Below, piece by piece: positions 23,705 to 32,163 of a stretch of DNA of 34,714 nucleotides (the first letter of the stretch is position 1; each line of letters starts with the position of its first letter). The position numbers and the translations under genes were made by a program. A model generated the notes under the pieces. The model made no database searches and was not told where the DNA came from. It worked only from the letters and a program-made list of their open reading frames with translations. The stretch lies in assembly GCA_017883075.1 (NCBI GenBank), contig JADGOI010000014.1:1-34714 (forward strand), in the 5' to 3' direction. This DNA is from Acidimicrobiales bacterium (GTDB lineage Bacteria; Actinomycetota; Acidimicrobiia; Acidimicrobiales; RAAP-2).

Positions 23705-24291
23705 CCCGAGCCCCGCGGCGGCTCCGATCGCTCCTCATCGGTTCGGGCGTCGCCGTCGTGTTGGCGGCGTTCCTGTTCCTGGTGCTCAAGCCGGCGGCCA
23801 CCACCAGCAACGGCCAGCCGGCAGTGGTGGGGGTGGGAAGTGTGGCCCCGAACTTCTCGTTGCCCAATCTACTGAGCACTACCGATAGACCCCTGGCGCC
23901 GGTCGACGCCTACGCGCTGGGAAAGAACCGACACCGTCCGGTGGTGTTGAACTTCTTTGCTTCGTGGTGCGTCCCGTGCCGCACCGAGACACCTCTGTTG
24001 GCCGAGGTGGCCAAGGCGGAGATGGCCAAGGGCTCACCGGTGCAGTTCATCGGCGTCGACGTGGCCGACGCATCATCGTCGGCGGTGCCGTTCGTGCAAC
24101 AGTCGGGTATCCCCTACCCGGTGGGAGCCGACCGCACCCTCAACGTCACCTCGGTCCTCTACGGGTTGAACGGTCAGCCCAACACCTTCTTCATCGATGA
24201 GTCGGGCAAGGTCATCGGACATCATCTGGGTGCGCTCACGTCGAGCGAGCTCGCCGACTGGCTGCACCGCCTGGCCGGGGCGGCCGGGTAG
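23701..24291 (+). CDS. TlpA/ResA-like membrane-anchored thioredoxin
   Basis: 196 residues from a TTG that overlaps the ctaB stop (TTGA); the longer frame from 23146 lies inside ctaB and is noise. A signal anchor at about 9-29 leads to an extracytoplasmic redoxin domain with WCVPC (Cys90, Cys93) and a cis-proline region QPNTFFIDESG. TlpA/ResA proteins keep cysteines of cytochrome c or CuA reduced outside the membrane. Coupling to ctaB points to oxidase maturation. It is the second such thioredoxin in the window, the other being at 8076-8693. Confidence 0.88.
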   Translation: MTRAPRRLRSLLIGSGVAVVLAAFLFLVLKPAATTSNGQPAVVGVGSVAPNFSLPNLLSTTDRPLAPVDAYALGKNRHRPVVLNFFASWCVPCRTETPLLAEVAKAEMAKGSPVQFIGVDVADASSSAVPFVQQSGIPYPVGADRTLNVTSVLYGLNGQPNTFFIDESGKVIGHHLGALTSSELADWLHRLAGAAG

Positions 24292-24341
24292 CCGGGCCGA
24301 GACCACCGACCGCCGGCACCGCCACGCACCGCCACGCACCG

Positions 24342-25082
24342 CTACTCCCAGCGGAAGGTGAGTCCGGCCACCATCGGCGCGGCGATCGCCCAGACCCCCA
24401 GCACCAACCAGTCCCGCCCGGACACGGCCGTCCCACTTCCGAGCGAGGCATGAAGGCCGTCGGCCAATGCCGAGGCCGGGAGCACCTTGGACAGATCGGC
24501 CAGCCATCCGGGCAGCTTGGCCAACGGGATGAGCATGCCCCCCAAAAGAAGCAGGATCACGAACAAGGTATTGACCACTGCCAGGTTGACCAGGGGCTTG
24601 AGCGCCCCGGCCAGCAACAGGCCGATGCCCCCGAAGGCGATGGTCCCGAGCACCATGACCCCGGCGGCCACCCCGACCAGCACACCACCCGAACCTGATC
24701 TTCCCGGGCTCCATCCGAGGGTCAGACCGACCAACACCAGCACCACCGCCTGGACCAGCTCCACCCCGATCACCGTCAGGATCTTTGCGCCCAGCAGCCG
24801 CGGCCGCCCGAGGGGCGTGGTGCCCAACCGCTTCAGGACGCCGTAACCCCGTTCGAACCCGGTGCCGATCCCGAGAGCAGTCATGGCGGTGGACATCACC
24901 GCCAGGGCGAGGATGCCGGGGACCAGGAAGTCGACAGGATGGCTGGTCCCGGTGGGGAGCACGTGCACCCCCGAGAAGAAGAGCAGAAACAACACGGGTA
25001 TCCCCAGGGTCAGAAAGAGGGTCTCCCCGTTGGTGAAGATCATGGTGACTTCGACCCGGAGTTGGGCGAGGAGCGGTCGCAT
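24342..25082 (-). CDS. ABC-2 type transporter permease
   Basis: 246 residues with six hydrophobic segments and a short cytoplasmic N-terminus (VEVTMIFTNGETLFLTLGIP) typical of ABC-2/DrrB-like exporters. The FERGYGVLKRLGTTPLGR cytoplasmic coupling loop is the classic ABC-2 mark. Its ATG shares one base with the stop of the ATPase gene, so the pair is co-translated. The substrate is unknown. ABC exporters of this type sit near ctaB in other actinobacteria, including mycobacteria, so a link to heme or respiration is possible but unproven. Confidence 0.9.
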   Translation of the reverse strand: MRPLLAQLRVEVTMIFTNGETLFLTLGIPVLFLLFFSGVHVLPTGTSHPVDFLVPGILALAVMSTAMTALGIGTGFERGYGVLKRLGTTPLGRPRLLGAKILTVIGVELVQAVVLVLVGLTLGWSPGRSGSGGVLVGVAAGVMVLGTIAFGGIGLLLAGALKPLVNLAVVNTLFVILLLLGGMLIPLAKLPGWLADLSKVLPASALADGLHASLGSGTAVSGRDWLVLGVWAIAAPMVAGLTFRWE

Positions 25083-26095
25083 CAGCGCGGACTCCGTCGT
25101 CCGGCCCGTTGGCCCCGTCGTCCGTCGAGCCCGGGCCCCGACGGAGCATCAGAGGTGCCGGCAGAGCCGGTGATGGCCAGGTAGGCCTCCTCCAGCGACT
25201 GGCCGGTCCGGAGATCGCCCAATGCCAACCCGCGCTCGGCCAACCACCCGGCCAGGTTGGCCACCACTGTCGGGATGGCGGCTCCCGGTGGGGGGCGCAG
25301 GCGGTAGGAGCCGGGGCTCTCTTCGTCCACCCCGACGCTATCCCCCATTGCCAGGACCAGGGCACCGGTATCGATCCCCGGGTCGGTGGTGAATCGGATG
25401 GAGCCATCGGCGGTGCCTGCGGCCAGGGCGGCCGGGCTGTCCTCGGCCAGCTTCCGCCCGTGGTCGATGATCACCACCCGATCGGCCAGGCGTTCGGCTT
25501 CGGCCAACTCGTGGGTGGTGAGGATGACGCAGATCCCCCGCTGGCGACAACCGGCGATGATCTCTCGCACCACGACCCGCCCTTCGGGATCCACGCCGGC
25601 GGTGGGCTCGTCGAGGAACACCACTTCGGGTTTCCCGATCAGGGCCAGGGCCAGGGACAACCGTTGCTGCTCGCCTCCGGAAAGCCTGCGCCACGGAGTG
25701 CGCTGCACGCCCCCCAATCCGACCAGGTCGACCAGTGCGTCGGGATCCTCGGCGTCGTCGTAGTAGTCGGCGAACAGATGGAGCACCTGGGATGGGCCCA
25801 GCATCGGGTAGACGCCGCCCCGCTGCAGCATCACCCCGATGCGGGGGACCAGGGAGGCGTGGTCGCGCCGAGGGTCGAGGCCGAGGACGGCCACCGATCC
25901 GGCGGAAGCCTTGCGGTATCCCTCGAGGGTCTCGACAGTGCTGGTCTTGCCCGCCCCGTTGGGCCCGAGCAGGGCCACCACTTCTCCCGACAGGGCCCGG
26001 AAGGACAGCCCGTCGACGGCCACCAGGTCCCCGTAGCGAATCACCAACTCGTCACAGGTGACGACGGGCGCTGGTGCGTCGGCGAGATGCTCCAC
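25082..26095 (-). CDS. ABC transporter ATP-binding protein
   Basis: 337 residues from GTG. Nucleotide-binding domain with Walker A GPNGAGKTS (about 44-52), Q-loop MLQRGGVYP, signature LSGGEQQR, Walker B VVFLDEPTAGVDP and an H-loop in LTTHELAEAERLAD. A C-terminal region of about 100 residues follows the NBD, as in DrrA/CcmA-like exporters. It powers the adjacent permease. The start lies only 27 bases from the divergent serS start, so their promoters must overlap the opposite gene. Confidence 0.93.
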   Translation of the reverse strand: MEHLADAPAPVVTCDELVIRYGDLVAVDGLSFRALSGEVVALLGPNGAGKTSTVETLEGYRKASAGSVAVLGLDPRRDHASLVPRIGVMLQRGGVYPMLGPSQVLHLFADYYDDAEDPDALVDLVGLGGVQRTPWRRLSGGEQQRLSLALALIGKPEVVFLDEPTAGVDPEGRVVVREIIAGCRQRGICVILTTHELAEAERLADRVVIIDHGRKLAEDSPAALAAGTADGSIRFTTDPGIDTGALVLAMGDSVGVDEESPGSYRLRPPPGAAIPTVVANLAGWLAERGLALGDLRTGQSLEEAYLAITGSAGTSDAPSGPGLDGRRGQRAGRRSPR

Positions 26096-26122
26096 GGGCC
26101 GTCACGCTACCGTGATGTGGTC

Positions 26123-27424
26123 ATGATCGATATCCGGCAGGTCAGGGAAGACGTTGATGGGGTAAAGGTGGCGCTCGGACGTCGGGGTGTGGATCCGACC
26201 GAGATCGACCGCCTCTTCCAGCTCGACACTGCGGCCCGGGCTGCCGTCGGCCGACGCGACGATCTCCGGGCCCAGGTGAAAACTCTGTCGAAGCAGGTGG
26301 GTGAGGCCCGCCGTTCGGGGGATGCCACCGGCGCCGACGAGTTGTCCACCCGTAGCCGAGCTCTCGGTGACCAAGAGGCTGCTCTCGACGACGCTGCCAC
26401 CCGCGCCCAGCACGAGGTGCGCGAGGCCCTGCTCTATCTCCCCAACCTTCCTGCCGCCGACACTCCCGATGGAGCGGGTCCCGAGGACAACGTGGTTGTC
26501 CGCACCTGGCCCGAGGTGCCGCCTACCTATAGCGATGCGCAACGGATGCCCCACTGGGAGATCGGGTCCACGCTCGGCATCTTGGACATGGAGCGCGGCG
26601 CCAAGCTGTCCGGCTCCATGTTCCCGCTCTACCGGGGGTTCGGCGCTCGCCTGCTGCGGGCGCTCACCACGTATGCCCTGGACCGACACGCCGACGCCTT
26701 CGAAGAGATCCGTCCGCCGACCCTGGTCAGGACCGAGACGATGGAGTCGACCGGTCAGCTCCCGAAATTCGCCGATGACGCCTACCACCTCGAGCGGGAC
26801 GACCTGTGGGCTATCCCCACCGCCGAGGCCCCGCTCACCTCGATGGCGCGGGGCGACATCCTCGACGAGGACGAGCTGCCCATGCGGTTGATGGCGGCCA
26901 CCCCGTGCTTCCGCCGGGAGTCCGGCTCCGCCGGGCGGGACACCCGCGGACTGCTTCGGGTTCACGAGTTCGACAAAGTGGAGCTGTTCGCCTACGCCAC
27001 CCCCGACCAGGCCCCCGCGGTTCACGCCGACATCGTGGAGCGGGCCGAGGCTCTGCTGGTGGAGCTCGGGCTCCAGTACCGGGTCCTCAGCTTGTGCGCC
27101 GGCGACATCGGGATCTCCGCGGCTCGCACCTTCGACCTCGAGGTGTACGCCCCCGGGGTCGATCAGTGGCTCGAGGTCTCCTCGATCAGCTGGTTCAGTG
27201 ACTACCAGGCCCGGCGGGGAAACATCCGTTACCGGCCGGCCGGCGGGGGGTCACCGGCGTTCGTCCATACCCTGAACGGCTCGGCCCTGGCCTGGGCGAG
27301 GATATGGGCAGCGTTGGTGGAGAACGGGCGTCAGGCCGACGGCTCCATCGTCCTCCCCGAGGTGCTGCATCCCTATCTTCGGGGGGAAGGCGTGATTCCC
27401 GGACCGGGCTCCATGGCGCAGTGA
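26123..27424 (+). CDS. serS: Seryl-tRNA synthetase
   Basis: 433 residues from ATG (MIDIRQVRED); the long upstream open frame to 25109 is antisense to the ABC genes. The N-terminal tRNA-binding coiled coil spans about 30-105. The class II catalytic core has the TAEAPLT (T-x-E) loop, motif 2 FRRESGSAGRDTRGLLRVHEF with its ATP arginine, and motif 3 NGSALAWARIWAALVE. Length is normal. It charges tRNA-Ser and, in bacteria, also tRNA-Sec if present. The WARIW in motif 3 differs from the common VGRTL, but the catalytic arginine is kept. Confidence 0.95.
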   Translation: MIDIRQVREDVDGVKVALGRRGVDPTEIDRLFQLDTAARAAVGRRDDLRAQVKTLSKQVGEARRSGDATGADELSTRSRALGDQEAALDDAATRAQHEVREALLYLPNLPAADTPDGAGPEDNVVVRTWPEVPPTYSDAQRMPHWEIGSTLGILDMERGAKLSGSMFPLYRGFGARLLRALTTYALDRHADAFEEIRPPTLVRTETMESTGQLPKFADDAYHLERDDLWAIPTAEAPLTSMARGDILDEDELPMRLMAATPCFRRESGSAGRDTRGLLRVHEFDKVELFAYATPDQAPAVHADIVERAEALLVELGLQYRVLSLCAGDIGISAARTFDLEVYAPGVDQWLEVSSISWFSDYQARRGNIRYRPAGGGSPAFVHTLNGSALAWARIWAALVENGRQADGSIVLPEVLHPYLRGEGVIPGPGSMAQ

Positions 27425-27454
27425 CTCCACATACCCCCGTCTACTCTGTGGCCC

Positions 27455-28108
27455 ATGAAGACAGCGGGGCGGGTCGTGGTGGCAGCGGTTGCCTTGGCGT
27501 TGGCTTCTCCCCTGCTGGCGGCGTGTTCTTCGAACCCCTCCACCCCGTCGGTCACCACCCAGCCGAATTCCTCGTCAAGCACTTCGTCAAGTCCGGCGTC
27601 ATCCACTCCGGATGGATCGGTGCTGGCCCCAGCCGGCAATGCCGACCAGACATCGCCGGTGGACGGGATCAGCTGCAATACCGATGAACAGCTGGCGTTC
27701 CACATCCACGCCCATCTGGCCATCTACGTCAACGGCGCGCCGAAGCTGCTGCCGCCGGGGATCGGTATCGGTCCCCCTTTGCAGTTCGAACAGACTTCGA
27801 GCGGCCCGTCTGTCGCCAGTGGATCGTGCTTCAGTTGGCTGCACACCCACGACTCGTCCGGCGTGGTCCATATCGAGTCACCGATACAGAGGGTCTTCAC
27901 GCTCGGCGACCTGTTCGATATCTGGGGTCAACCCCTCTCCGCCAGCCAGGTAGGCCCGGCTCGAGGAGCCGTCACCGCCACGATCAACGGGAATCCCTTC
28001 GCCGGGGATCCACGGGGTATTCCGCTGGACGCCCAGAATGTCATCCAGTTGGACGTCGGAACCGCTCTTCCGCAGCCGCAGCCCTATACGTTTCCGTCCG
28101 GCTCATAG
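27455..28108 (+). CDS. Histidine-rich secreted lipoprotein of unknown function
   Basis: 217 residues. Lipoprotein signal with the lipobox LAAC (Cys24), then a Ser/Thr/Pro linker (about 25-55) and a compact domain. Two histidine clusters stand out: FHIHAHLAIYVNG (His83, 85, 87) and WLHTHDSSGVVHIE (His130, 132, 139), together with two cysteines (74, 125). The pattern looks like a metal site on a beta fold. Proteins with these motifs occur in several actinobacteria and Chloroflexi as far as I remember, without known function. It stands alone, 30 bases after serS and convergent to the response regulator. Confidence 0.82.
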   Translation: MKTAGRVVVAAVALALASPLLAACSSNPSTPSVTTQPNSSSSTSSSPASSTPDGSVLAPAGNADQTSPVDGISCNTDEQLAFHIHAHLAIYVNGAPKLLPPGIGIGPPLQFEQTSSGPSVASGSCFSWLHTHDSSGVVHIESPIQRVFTLGDLFDIWGQPLSASQVGPARGAVTATINGNPFAGDPRGIPLDAQNVIQLDVGTALPQPQPYTFPSGS

Positions 28109-28248
28109 AGGGCTCCACCTCGGATCTGAGGCAACGGAGGCTTCTGGGGTGCCGTCACGCATGGCGTCACGAGGGATGGGCGATCCCATGCTGCTTCCGA
28201 TGGACGGCGCCGCGGTGGTGACGTACCCGAGACCACCCTTGGAGAGGC

Positions 28249-28983
28249 TCAGTCCGGGGAGGCGTTGAATCGGTAGCCGACACCGCGGATGGTGGTGATC
28301 AGGATGGGCAAGGAGGGATCCACTTCGACGTGATTGCGGAGTCGCTTGATGTGCACGTCGAGAGTCTTGGTATCCCCGTAGTAGTCGGATCCCCAGATCC
28401 GATCGATGAGTACGTCGCGGGTCAGCACCCGACCGGAGTTCTCGATCAACAACGACAGCAGTTCGAACTCCTTACGCCGGAGGTGGACATCCACCTCCCG
28501 GACGGAGACCCGGTGCCGGTCGGGATCGATCCGAATGCCACCGGCTTCGAGAATGGGTCGACTGTCGAGGTGGCCGGCGTCGGAGTCGGAGGGGTGATCA
28601 CCCGTTGGGACGCGCCGCAGCACCGCCCGCATGCGGGCGACCAGCTCGCGGAGCCGATACGGCTTGGCGACGTAGTCGTCGGCGCCGACTTCGAGTCCGA
28701 CCACCGTATCGATCTCGGTGCCCTTGGCCGTGACCATGATGATCGGCACCGATGACCGGGCTCGGATAGAACGGCACACGTCGATGCCCGACAACTTGGG
28801 CAGCATCAGGTCGAGCAGGATCAGGTCGGGTGACACCAGATCGAAGAGGCGGAGTGCCTCGACGCCGTCTCTGGCCACGGTGACGTCGAAGCCCTCCCGG
28901 GTCAGTCCGATCACCAGGGCATCGATGAACGACTCCTCGTCCTCGGCCAGCAACACTTTGGTTTGGGACATCTCTGGGGTCAT
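28249..28983 (-). CDS. regX3: OmpR/PhoB-family response regulator, RegX3-like
   Basis: 244 residues. The receiver domain has acidic residues DEE near the start, the phospho-acceptor Asp58 in LLDLMLP, Thr in MVTAKG and Lys in AKPY. The C-terminal winged helix ends in TIRGVGYRFN, typical of OmpR-family DNA-binding domains. The sensor kinase gene is 11 bases upstream on the same strand. In mycobacteria SenX3-RegX3 controls the phosphate response; similarity and pairing suggest the same here, but no phoU or pst gene is visible in the window. ATG at 28983; a second Met lies at residue 5. Confidence 0.9.
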   Translation of the reverse strand: MTPEMSQTKVLLAEDEESFIDALVIGLTREGFDVTVARDGVEALRLFDLVSPDLILLDLMLPKLSGIDVCRSIRARSSVPIIMVTAKGTEIDTVVGLEVGADDYVAKPYRLRELVARMRAVLRRVPTGDHPSDSDAGHLDSRPILEAGGIRIDPDRHRVSVREVDVHLRRKEFELLSLLIENSGRVLTRDVLIDRIWGSDYYGDTKTLDVHIKRLRNHVEVDPSLPILITTIRGVGYRFNASPD

Positions 28984-28994
28984 GGTTGCCCGGT

Positions 28995-30233
28995 TCAGGC
29001 CGAGTACTCGGGGGGTCGCGGAAGAACCAGCGTGAAGGTCGATCCTTCGCCTTCCCGGGAGTCGACCTCGACCCGGCCGTGGTGATTGGTGGCAACGTGG
29101 CGAACGATGGACAACCCGAGGCCGGTGCCGCCGGTTTCGCGGCTGCGCCCCAGGTCGACCCGGTAGAACCGTTCGAAGATCCGCTCGAGGTCCCGGGCGG
29201 GAATGCCCACGCCCTTGTCGGCTACCGACAACTTGACATCCCCGTCCACCTGGCTCCCGGCCACCCGCACCACTCCGTCCTCGGGGGAGAACGTCACCGC
29301 GTTCTCCAACAGGCTGTGCATGGCCGATACCAGCTGTCGCCGATCCCCGATGACGTGGATGGGCGGGTCGGGCTCATCCATCTCGATGGTGATCCGGCGC
29401 TGTTCGGCCGCGGCCCTGACACGCTCGACCGCCTCGGCCATCACCAGGTTGACAGAGGTGGGCTCGCGGGGAGGCGTCTCCTCCGACTCGATGCGGCTGA
29501 GGTCGAGGAGGTCGTCGATGATCCGACTCACCCGGAACGCCTCGGTGTGGATCCGGGACGCCAGCCGTTGGGCAATGACCGGATCGGGCTCGACAGTCAG
29601 GGTTTCGGCCAGCAGTCCGAGAGCCCCGATCGGTGTCTTCAACTCGTGACTCACGTTGGCGACGAAGTCGCGGCGAATCTCTTCGAGGCGACGTCGCTCC
29701 GAGACGTCTTCGATGATGGCGATCACTCCGAGTGGCCGCCGGCCGTCGTCGATGAGGCGGGTGCCGATGGTCAAGGTCTGACGGGGAGGTCCATACAGAT
29801 CGAGCGTGCGCTCGTCCGATCCTTTGTGCCAGGCGTTCTCGAGCAGCTCGGTGACGGCCTGAGCGGCGAGGGCGGCGCCGTGACGGTTGTTCATCAGGGC
29901 ACCTGCACGGGCATTGCGAAACCCGACCTCACCGTTCTCGTCGCACACGATCACACCCTGAGGCAGGGTATCGAGCGCCCGGCGCAGGCGGATGGCGTCG
30001 GAACTGGCCTCGGAGACAGCTTCAGCAGCCTCACCGGTCAACTTCTCGAGGTGGCTGAGGACCGGCTCCATACCGCCCTCGTCGGGTGGTTCCGCCCCCA
30101 GCCGATTGGCCAATGCCGTGAGCCGCTGCTGCAGGCTCCGGCGACCGGCCCGGCGTCCCAGCCGTGCGGCGACCACGACAGCAATGACGGCGACGGCGAC
30201 GATCACGATGTACCCGATGACGTACGGCTTCAC
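28995..30233 (-). CDS. senX3: Sensor histidine kinase, SenX3-like
   Basis: 412 residues from the GTG at 30233, which puts the membrane helix (about 5-25) at the N-terminus; a GTG at 30272 would add 13 residues. Domains in order: membrane anchor, a short coiled linker, a PAS domain (about 80-180; LPQGVIVCDENGEV), HisKA with His196 in FVANVSHELKTP, and HATPase_c with N-box ENAVTFS, DKGVGIP and GTGLGLSIV. The single anchor and intracellular PAS match SenX3 rather than two-helix periplasmic sensors. It phosphorylates the adjacent RegX3-like regulator. It is divergent from the secretion-like operon. Confidence 0.9.
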   Translation of the reverse strand: MKPYVIGYIVIVAVAVIAVVVAARLGRRAGRRSLQQRLTALANRLGAEPPDEGGMEPVLSHLEKLTGEAAEAVSEASSDAIRLRRALDTLPQGVIVCDENGEVGFRNARAGALMNNRHGAALAAQAVTELLENAWHKGSDERTLDLYGPPRQTLTIGTRLIDDGRRPLGVIAIIEDVSERRRLEEIRRDFVANVSHELKTPIGALGLLAETLTVEPDPVIAQRLASRIHTEAFRVSRIIDDLLDLSRIESEETPPREPTSVNLVMAEAVERVRAAAEQRRITIEMDEPDPPIHVIGDRRQLVSAMHSLLENAVTFSPEDGVVRVAGSQVDGDVKLSVADKGVGIPARDLERIFERFYRVDLGRSRETGGTGLGLSIVRHVATNHHGRVEVDSREGEGSTFTLVLPRPPEYSA

Positions 30234-30317
30234 GGCTCCAGCATGGCAGGCCTGCGTCCGAAGTTGTGACACCAGCGGGTTGGCAGGATGGATTGATAAG
30301 AAACACTATGGAAGGCC

Positions 30318-30346
30318 TTGAAAAATACTGAAAGATCGTTTACCTT
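30318..30346 (+). promoter_or_regulatory. Putative leaderless promoter of the secretion-like operon
   Basis: TTGAAA at 30318-30323, 17 bases, then TACCTT at 30341-30346 (TAnnnT). The -10 ends seven bases before the ATG at 30354, the spacing expected for a leaderless transcript, and no ribosome site is present there. The stretch 30290-30345 is unusually AT-rich for this window. An alternative TTGGCA/CACTAT pair lies at 30280-30309. Confidence 0.4.
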
Positions 30347-30353
30347 TGGCCTC

Positions 30354-30764
30354 ATGCTCCCTGACCCCCGCGCAGCAGCCCTTGCACACACCGCATCTGT
30401 GGTCGGCCGGCTGGCCGGCTGGGCCGGGGGGTGGCGACCCGCCCTTCGGGCCCACCTCGATGTGGCCCATCCGGTTTCGGGCCGTCTCGCCGACGTGGTG
30501 CTCCACCCTGACACCAACTCTCTTCCCGGCGGGGATGTCCTCCAGAGCCTGATGAACGGGCTGGGCGGCTGGGCCCTGGCGCTGTCCTTGGTCGGGCTGC
30601 TGATCGGCGCGGCGGCATGGGCGCTCGGCTCCCATGGCCAGAATTACCAGCAGACATTCGTCGGCCGGCGGGCGGTGTTGATCTCAGGGCTGGCGGCCTT
30701 GTTGGTGGGAGCGGGCCCGGCCATCGTCAACTTCTTCTACAAGGCGGGGCAGGGGGTCCATTGA
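30354..30764 (+). CDS. Small two-helix membrane protein, VirB2/DUF6112-like
   Basis: 136 residues from the ATG at 30354; a TTG at 30318 is possible but would lie in the putative promoter. The first half is soluble and probably outside or cleaved. The second half has two hydrophobic helices (about 71-91 and 106-129) joined by a short polar loop, the layout of VirB2/TrbC pilins and of small proteins that open actinobacterial conjugation-like operons. It is followed one base later by the VirB6-like gene. Pilin or channel subunit is inferred from topology and position only. Confidence 0.65.
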   Translation: MLPDPRAAALAHTASVVGRLAGWAGGWRPALRAHLDVAHPVSGRLADVVLHPDTNSLPGGDVLQSLMNGLGGWALALSLVGLLIGAAAWALGSHGQNYQQTFVGRRAVLISGLAALLVGAGPAIVNFFYKAGQGVH

Positions 30765-30765
30765 C

Positions 30766-32163
30766 ATGTTGACCGCGCTGGGCATCCCGTCGATCCCGGG
30801 CTTGGCCTGCCCGGCTGCGGCCGGAGCGCTGGGCGTGGCCGGTCTCGGCCCGATCTGTCAGGCGGCCGGTGGAGTTGCGGGGGCAGCCGCGACCCAGGTC
30901 GCCGGTTTCGGCGTTTCCAGCATCCTCGACGCCATTTCGGGATGGGTTTCCGCCGGAGGAGTCTGGCTGCTCGGACAGATCGGCACGTTTCTGGATGCGA
31001 CCACGACCGTCGATCTCGGGGCTTCATGGTTCACCAGCCACTACCAGACCATGGCCGGATTGGCCGGGGTGGTGATCATGCCGATGCTGTTGCTCGGGGT
31101 GATGCAGGCCATCCACCGGCAAAGTGCCTCGATGCTCATCCGTTCCGTGGTCATCAACGTGCCTCTGGCGATGGTGCTCACCGCCGTGGCGGTCAAACTG
31201 GTCCAGCTCGGACTGGCCCTGACCGACTCGATGAGTGCGACCGTCGCCCATGGTGCCGGGCTCGATAGCGGGCACTTCTTCGGCTCCACCATCACCGGGT
31301 TATCGGGTCCCACCACCGGAGGCCCGGTGACCCCGACGTTCGTGCTGCTCCTCGGCGGCCTGGCCGTGGTCTTCGGGGCATTCCTGTTGTGGGTCGAACT
31401 GCTGGTTCGCTCCGCGGCCGTCTACGTGGCCGTCCTCTTTCTCCCGCTCGCTCTGGCCAGCTTGGCGTGGCCGGCCATCGCCCATTGGACCCGTCGGTTG
31501 GTCGATACCTTGGCGGCATTGATCCTGGGCAAATTCGTGATCATTTCGGTGCTGAGCCTGGCCGTCGGTGCTCTGGCCGGGGGATCGGGTTCGACCCCGG
31601 CCGGTGCGACCGGAGCCGGGGCCGGTGCCCATAGCGGCTTCACCGATGTGCTGGGGGGCGCCGCCCTCCTCATGTTGGCGGCGTTTTCTCCCTGGGCGCT
31701 CTTTCGGCTCCTCCCCTTCCTCGAGGCGGGAGCGGTGAGCCATCTCGAAGGTGCGGGGCGCCGGACATCTCAGACTGCACTGGGGCCGCCCAAGAGCCTG
31801 GCCCAGACGGCCATGCGGATGTCGGCCGGAGGTGCCACCGGCGGCGCCAGTGAGGTTGGCATGGCGATGACGTCAGCGGTAGGTGCCAAGTCATCGCAAG
31901 GCAGTGCGGGCGAGGGAGGCGGGACAGGCGGGTCCGCGTCCCCGCTCCCTGACCTCGGGCGTTCGGCGGTCGAGAAGAACGGGGTGGGGACAGCCACCCC
32001 ACCGGGGGCCAGTGTGCCCCTGCGAACTCCCCATCCCCGGGCCGGTCACGACGCCAGCGCGGTCATGCGCGGGGAGGCGTCTCCGGGTGAGGGGGACACC
32101 TCCGACTCCGCCGGATCGCCATCCCGATCACCGGCAGCCCAACCCCTGACGCTGAAGACGTGA
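30766..32163 (+). CDS. VirB6/TrbL-like polytopic membrane protein
   Basis: 465 residues. A hydrophobic N-terminal third and a set of about six to seven helices across residues 95-330 resemble VirB6/TrbL inner-membrane channel proteins of type IV secretion, including LLWVELLVRSAAVYVAVLFLPLALA, the family's best-kept helix. The last 130 residues are hydrophilic, rich in Gly, Ser, Pro and Ala, and probably disordered in the cytoplasm or at the cell surface. It starts 1 base after the small pilin-like gene and overlaps the next GTG (GTGA). Confidence 0.78.
   Translation: MLTALGIPSIPGLACPAAAGALGVAGLGPICQAAGGVAGAAATQVAGFGVSSILDAISGWVSAGGVWLLGQIGTFLDATTTVDLGASWFTSHYQTMAGLAGVVIMPMLLLGVMQAIHRQSASMLIRSVVINVPLAMVLTAVAVKLVQLGLALTDSMSATVAHGAGLDSGHFFGSTITGLSGPTTGGPVTPTFVLLLGGLAVVFGAFLLWVELLVRSAAVYVAVLFLPLALASLAWPAIAHWTRRLVDTLAALILGKFVIISVLSLAVGALAGGSGSTPAGATGAGAGAHSGFTDVLGGAALLMLAAFSPWALFRLLPFLEAGAVSHLEGAGRRTSQTALGPPKSLAQTAMRMSAGGATGGASEVGMAMTSAVGAKSSQGSAGEGGGTGGSASPLPDLGRSAVEKNGVGTATPPGASVPLRTPHPRAGHDASAVMRGEASPGEGDTSDSAGSPSRSPAAQPLTLKT

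Noticed and set aside
25109-26122. Extension of the serS frame upstream across the ABC genes
   Set aside because: It is antisense to the ATPase gene; seryl-tRNA synthetase begins at MIDIRQVRED, as in the family.
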